From the NCBI GenBank assembly GCA_024509875.1, contig JAMPIV010019845.1, positions 310,001 to 374,000 on the forward strand: a stretch of DNA of 64,000 bases. Reading direction: 5' to 3'. The position numbers were made by a program, and so were the translations under genes. Below, in pieces: positions 59,426-64,000 of the stretch; position 1 is the first letter of the stretch; each line of letters begins with the position of its first letter. The stretch comes from Oreohelix idahoensis (taxonomy: Eukaryota; Mollusca; Gastropoda; Stylommatophora; Oreohelicidae). The notes below the pieces were generated by a model. It saw nothing but the letters and a program-made list of their open reading frames with translations. It did no database searches and had not been told where the DNA came from.

Positions 59426-60029
59426 AAGTCTGACCACCCTTTGAAACGCGACGGTCCAACATTTGACCCCAGTGAAAAGCTTATGACTGTGTTGACACAA
59501 GCTTGTATCGTGCGTACGATGAAAGAAGACAACATTGTCTGACCAGACATCTTACTGGCGGAGGCACGCAGATAAAGGCGATATAATTAGATAATCTGTC
59601 AGGGTAGACATCTTGGCGGAAGACATTACGCCAGGAAAACATTGTCACAAGATTGTGAAGAGGCAGATAGATGTCATCGGAAGTATTATGCAGTATTATA
59701 TAGAGGTCACGCATGGAATATTACAATTAATATTTTAAAACAAGCGAGGGGATATTTTAAATGAAACACCCACCCAAACAGTGCTAGAGAGATTTGACTG
59801 GTTTGAAGTGAAATGCCGGAATATACAATGATTTCTATTGAAGCATTCGGCGGAAACACAATTTGTGATTTGAACTGAGAATGGCAGATATAATCTAGTG
59901 AACTCAGAGGCACAGAACAGACAGCTTCGCAACTTCAACCGATCAACTCCCAAGAAGCCAGAAAGAGAAGGATCGGACCTAGAATTCCTACATCAAAGGT
60001 GACAGATCGACAGCATTTGGGCAACTCTG
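59426..60029. other. No gene seen
   Basis: Short minus-strand frames only, without domains. Confidence 0.4.
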
Positions 60030-61190
60030 AAACCTTAAGAGTAAACCCGCATTTTTAAATACACAGACTATAAAACTTTAGGACCAGGACTTTATAAATA
60101 CAAGAGTGGAAACCTAGGAAATGGATCATCAGTCATAAGATAAATAATATCCCAGACCAAGTGTATCGCAGAGCACCCGTCGAAGAGGACTTACTAGTTC
60201 CACAGGCCAAGTGTATCACAGAACACCGTCATAAGAGGAATTTCTCAGACGAAATTGATTCGAGAGCATATGCACCGAAATTGCTCGTGTTCATCTGAAA
60301 CCTCTGCAGGGAGATTGTGTAGTCCCAAAATTTGGGGTAAGTTGTGAACATTTCTTTTAGAAATGTGAATTAAACATGTTTTCTTGCTAAGTGGTTATAT
60401 ATGAGGCTGGTAACCTCAACATACGGAAATAGTATATTCATGAACCACTACAGCAAGCGCTGGTGATTTCTTCTGGCTAGTCGTGCGGAAAACCCCGACA
60501 GCAGAGGTGACCCGAGACTCCGACTGGAGCAGTGATGAGTGATGATTACATCATATGTGCCTCAAGTGTAGCATATCATTTTGTGAGATTTATGTAACTT
60601 GTTAATGTTAATTCAGGCACAATTCATTGCTCGCGCTGTCCAGACAAATTTTCCCAGTTAATACCCAGAGGAATAATTATGAATTTTATTCATCTTTCCT
60701 AAGTTGCACTGTGTAAACTCAGGAATTTAACTCTTCTGAGAGATTAACATTGGTGGGTGGACAACGAGAAGATGCGCCTGTTAAACTTCCAACTCAGTGT
60801 ACTTAGCAGAGGCAATTTTTGTCTTTCTATTTTTTCTAAATTAAAGTACGTGGTTACAAGCTATCATACTGTAAGAAGTACTGAAGTTACTTCGTTACTC
60901 GTGTGAGAGAAGCACATTCATCGCCAGAACAATGTGACGAAAACCTAGGCGGCAGGACTCACTCATACAAGCAAAGTGCTAACTAAAAGGCACCAGCAAA
61001 AAGGACATTTCAGTTAAACTTTAAGTATAAGGTTAAATTCCCACCTACTCTCAATGACGAGAACTTTATATCCATCAAAATTCCACGAATCTTTCCATAT
61101 TTATTTTAACCTGTTAAAGACTAATTCATTATTAAATTTGTTACCTGTTGTTTTAAAACCAAACAATAATAGTTGATTCAGTAATTTGTA
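60030..61190 (+). repeat. Dispersed repeat R, copy 4
   Basis: Non-coding. Contains TTTGGGGTAAGTTGTGAACA, ATATGAGGCTGGTAACCTCA, CACTACAGCAAGCGCTGGTG, GACTGGAGCAGTGATGAGTG and TTAACATTGGTGGGTGGACA in the order seen, inverted, at 46.2-46.9 kb. The left part also includes two CCAAGTGTATC.CAGA.CACC repeats at 60155-60225. Confidence 0.8.
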
Positions 61191-61231
61191 TGCAAGCAAA
61201 CGTATGAGCCAGAATATTATATATATATATA

Positions 61232-61429
61232 TTGCATTGGGCTGAACAATTGTTAACGCATTATATCTGGTCCATCGCCTTTTGTGAAGGATTTAAGCAA
61301 TGGTTTAGCCCGTTCATGCCCCCAGTTGGTGTAATCCAAAGGAATTCCTTATTATAATTTTTACCTGTCTGTTTTTAAAGGTAAATAATGTCTAAGTAGT
61401 TATATATTATTTGTATGCAAATATAAAAT

Positions 61430-61524
<95 letters not shown>

Positions 61525-61688
61525 CTACTTAGACATATATTTACCTCTAAACAGACCTATACCTTATAAGAAGGATTTCGTTGGATTACACCAACTGGGG
61601 GCCTGAACGGGCTAAACCATTGCTTAAATCCTTCACAAAAGGCGATGGACCAGATATAATGCGTTAACAATTGTTCAGCCCAATGCAA
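61232..61688. repeat. Large palindrome with (AT)n centre (foldback MITE-like)
   Basis: Left arm 61232-61410 and right arm 61520-61688 are near-perfect inverted copies: TTGCATTGGGCTGAACAATT, TATATCTGGTCCATCGCC and AGCCCGTTCA are all mirrored. The centre is about 100 bp of (AT)n. The structure could extrude as a cruciform. It resembles a foldback transposable element, although no clear target duplication is visible. Confidence 0.92.
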
Positions 61689-61799
61689 CATTGTTCTTGA
61701 CTTCTGGAAATATCTTATGAAGCCCCCTTAAGGTAGAAGTGTTATTAACCTTCTATCTATATCTCTGCCAAGAGTAATCTTGCGCGCAGGTAGATACCT

Positions 61800-61885
61800 T
61801 GGAAGCCAATATTAGATACTCTTGAGTTTTGGTCACTGTTGGACCACTACTGCAAAGCAGGGGAGGCAATCCGTGACAATACTCC
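61800..61885 (-). repeat. Dispersed CACGGATTGCCTCCCCTGC motif, inverted copy
   Basis: Reverse complement of the motif at 45870-45960: GTCACGGATTGCCTCCCCTG then CTTTGCAGTAGTGGTCCAAC. See that entry. Confidence 0.7.
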
Positions 61886-62029
61886 AAGTTTGAACACTGT
61901 TGCAGAAATGAATGGGGAGATAATACCGTCACAATATCATTATTGTATATTCTTGGTATATAAATACTAGATTTAGTTGCCTGTCGTATTCGATTGTTCA
62001 TTCACTTAACTGTCTAAAGCTGCATCAGT

Positions 62030-62345
62030 ACACGCCATTCCAGTCCTAAATCCAAACAGGGCTCACCTCAATCGTGGCTCGATGATGGCACTACTATTCT
62101 TTGCTAGATATTTTCTCATACATTTTTTCCGTGTGACTTAGCAGTGAAGTACCTCTGTAAGTATCACACTCTCTTTTATTACCTCCTTGTCCAGACTGGT
62201 ACTATTATAGCTTCATGCCAGTCTTCTGAGACTCGTCTTTCTGTCCACGCTAATGTAAATATTCTTTTCAGCAATTTGACTCCTGTATCGCCAAAGGCTT
62301 GAATAGCTTGCTGTTATTCCGTCCATGCCTAGTGAATCACATCCT
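62030..62345 (-). pseudogene. LINE RT N-terminal fragment
   Basis: Minus strand with one or two shifts: SLGMDGITA, AIQAFGDTGVKLLKRIFTLA, SEDWHEAIIVPVWT, KRECDTYRGTSLLSHTEKMY. This is the fingers part of RT just before the GFR motif. It resembles the fragment at 26.4-26.7 kb. Confidence 0.7.
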
Positions 62346-62430
62346 CTCAGATGAGATGCTTAAGAGAAGTTATTAATGTTACCAGGAGAGATAGAACGAG
62401 AAATGATGAGATCAGAAAAATTATAGGTAC
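62345..62430 (+). pseudogene. LINE C-terminal snippet
   Basis: MRCLREVINVTRRDRTRNDEIRK is similar to MRYLRKVVEVTRRDMVRNQTIRQ in the LINE at 39.6 kb. It is on the opposite strand from the RT fragment directly to its left. An inverted-5' insertion with a deletion is possible. Confidence 0.55.
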
Positions 62431-62439
62431 TACATTCTG

Positions 62440-64000
62440 TTCCTTCATCATTCATTCATTCATTACCCTCCACTCCCAAAGGAGCATAGGCCTTCAACAA
62501 ACACATGCCAAGTCCCCCTGTCACGTGCCATCATCTCAAGTTCTTTCCACGTTATCCTTATCATTTTCACCTCTGTTTCCAGCTCTCTTTTCCATGTGCT
62601 TCTTGGTCTACCTCTGCCTCTCTTGCCCTGGGGGTTCCAGAACAAGGACTGCCTTGTAATGCTATCAGCAGGTTTCCTCAGTGTGTGTCCTATCCATCAC
62701 CATCATCTTCTTCTCATCTCTTGTTCCACTGGCACTTGTCTAGTTCTTGTCATCAGTTCCACGTTGGTAGCCTTGTCATACCATTTTAATCCTTCTATTC
62801 TACGCAAGCACCCATTTATAAAAGTCTGTAGCTTTTTGGTTGTTGTCTTTGTTGTTCTCCATGTCTCAGAGCCATACAATAGGACTGACTTCACATTTGA
62901 GTTGAAGATTCTTATTTTCGTGTTGGATCCGATTTCTCTTGATCTCCATATATTTCCCAATGCAATGAAAGCTCCTCTTGCTTTTTGTATTCTTATTTTG
63001 ATATCACTGTCTGTCCCTCCAACTTTGTCTATATTGCTGCCAAGATATGTGTACGATTCTACAGCTTTTATTGGTGCTTCTTCAAGTTCAACCCTGTTAT
63101 CATTACCTGCATTTATTCTCATTTTTTTTGTCTTTTCCCTATGATTTTCAGGCCCACTTGTTGTGACCTCTCATCGAGTGTTTTCAATTAGTCCTGCATC
63201 TTATTACGGTTATGGGGCAGAAGAGACAAGTCATCAGCAAAATCCAGATCATCCAACTGCTTAGTCAGAGTCCGTTGGATTCCATTTCTGTTGTGTGTTG
63301 TCGATGTTCTCATAACCCAGTCTATTGCTAGTACGAAAAGAAATGGAGACAAGAGGCAACCCTGTCGCACTCCTGTTCTTATCCCAAACGGTTCTGTAAG
63401 CTGTCCTTCACGAAGAACTCTTCATGTCATGTCTTCATATGTTTTCTTTATTAAATTAATGATCTTCAGGGGAACTCCATAATGCCTCATCAATTTCCAA
63501 AGTGATTCTCTGTCTGCACTGTCAAATGCCTTTTCGTAGTCCACAAATCCGATGTATAGTGGTGAATTCCATTCCAGACTTTGTTCAACTATTATTCTCA
63601 AAGTGGCTATCTGGTCTGTACAGGATCTGTTTTGTCGAAAACCTGCTTGTTCATCTCTCAGTTTCTTGTCTATGGACTCTTTTAATCTCTCAAGGATAAT
63701 CCTGTTTAATACTTTTCCTGGCACTGATAGTAACATTATTCCTCTATAATTTGTGCACTCTTGTAAATTTCCCTTCTTAGGCAACTTAACCAGATATCCT
63801 TCCTTCCATTCTGCTGGTATCTCTTCCTTTTCCCAGACTTTACCAAGTAATTTATGTAACATCTCTGTAGCCGTGTCGATATCTGCTTTGATGGCCTCTG
63901 CTGGAATGCCATCAGTTCCAGACGCTTTTCCATCTCTTAGAAGCTTTATGGCTTTCTTTATTTCTTCCTTCGTTGGTCTGTCACCGTTAATTCTGTTTCT
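62440..64000 (-). pseudogene. RTE-like LINE pol, 5' part beyond the window
   Basis: Minus strand from the right edge: IPAEWKEGYLVKLPKKGNLQ, YRGIMLLSVPGKVLNRII, the GFRQNRSCTDQI motif, YIGFVDYEKAFDSADRESLW (motif A), MRQGCLLSPFLFVLAIDWVM, LDFADDLSLLPHNRNKMQD (catalytic FADD, about 63230), then SYTYLGSNIDKVGGTDSDIK, LLYGSETWRTTK, and the end GKRGRGRPRSTWKRELETEV with ARDRGTWHVFVEGLCSFGSG. A few frameshifts separate these blocks (near 63420, 63180-63120, 62700). The tail on the minus strand is (GAAT)n at 62445-62463. The gene continues past position 64000, so its endonuclease is not seen. Related decayed pieces lie at 23.9-24.4 and 25.9-26.1 kb. Confidence 0.9.

Noticed and set aside
62596..63144. 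182-codon plus-strand frame with hydrophobic stretches
   Set aside because: Antisense of the LINE C-terminal region; membrane-like segments come from the complement of Lys/Glu-rich codons.

Overview
The window is non-coding-rich metazoan DNA built almost entirely from transposable elements and tandem repeats. There are no operons and no convincing host gene. The mix of elements (Tigger/pogo, CACTA-like, hAT and IS630-like DNA transposons, several LINE families, a tRNA-derived SINE, a Penelope-like remnant, a Ty3/Gypsy element with a SCAN-like capsid) together with very long simple repeats suggests an invertebrate. A lophotrochozoan such as a mollusc is my best guess, at low confidence because no host gene anchors it.

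Layout. 0.6-2.9 kb: a nearly intact Tigger element with TA target duplications. 3-8 kb: an LTR-like repeat, a LINE fragment, a decayed hAT element and a hAT-type MITE with an 8-bp duplication. 8.4-13.2 kb: two copies of a LINE encoding reverse transcriptase and RNase H; the first has the inverted-5'-half structure of twin priming. A SINE lies between them. 13.2-16.5 kb: an LTR-like insert, itself interrupted by a CACTA-like element, flanked by a 193-bp near-identical duplication of LINE sequence. 16.7-19.1 kb: a minisatellite whose unit changes abruptly from 30 to 31 bp.

19-28 kb: mostly unresolved AT-rich DNA with decayed LINE pieces and small repeats. 28.1 kb: a 46-bp LINE insertion with a perfect 14-bp target duplication. 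28.9-31.1 kb: an IS630-like element with perfect 32-bp inverted repeats and a transposase broken by one stop codon. 31.2-34.6 kb: a second CACTA-like copy in opposite orientation, carrying a 1.2-kb solo-LTR-like insert. 37.0-40.1 kb: an endonuclease/RT LINE flanked by 123-bp direct repeats. 41.7-45.3 kb: GATA, TAC and 42-bp tandem arrays. 47 kb: a GIY-YIG endonuclease remnant of a Penelope-like element between inverted arms.

48.7-56.7 kb: a complete-ended LTR retrotransposon on the minus strand (2.1-kb LTRs, ATATG duplication, tRNA-Pro primer site). Its integrase lies upstream of the RT remnant, as in Gmr1-like elements, and most of RT/RNase H is missing. It sits inside one of four copies of a dispersed non-coding repeat. 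57-64 kb: further LINE pieces, a large AT-centred palindrome, and an RTE-like LINE that runs off the window end.

These genes do not cooperate in a pathway. The order of events is readable as nested insertions: LINE, then LTR, then CACTA; CACTA, then LTR; dispersed repeat, then Gmr1-like element.
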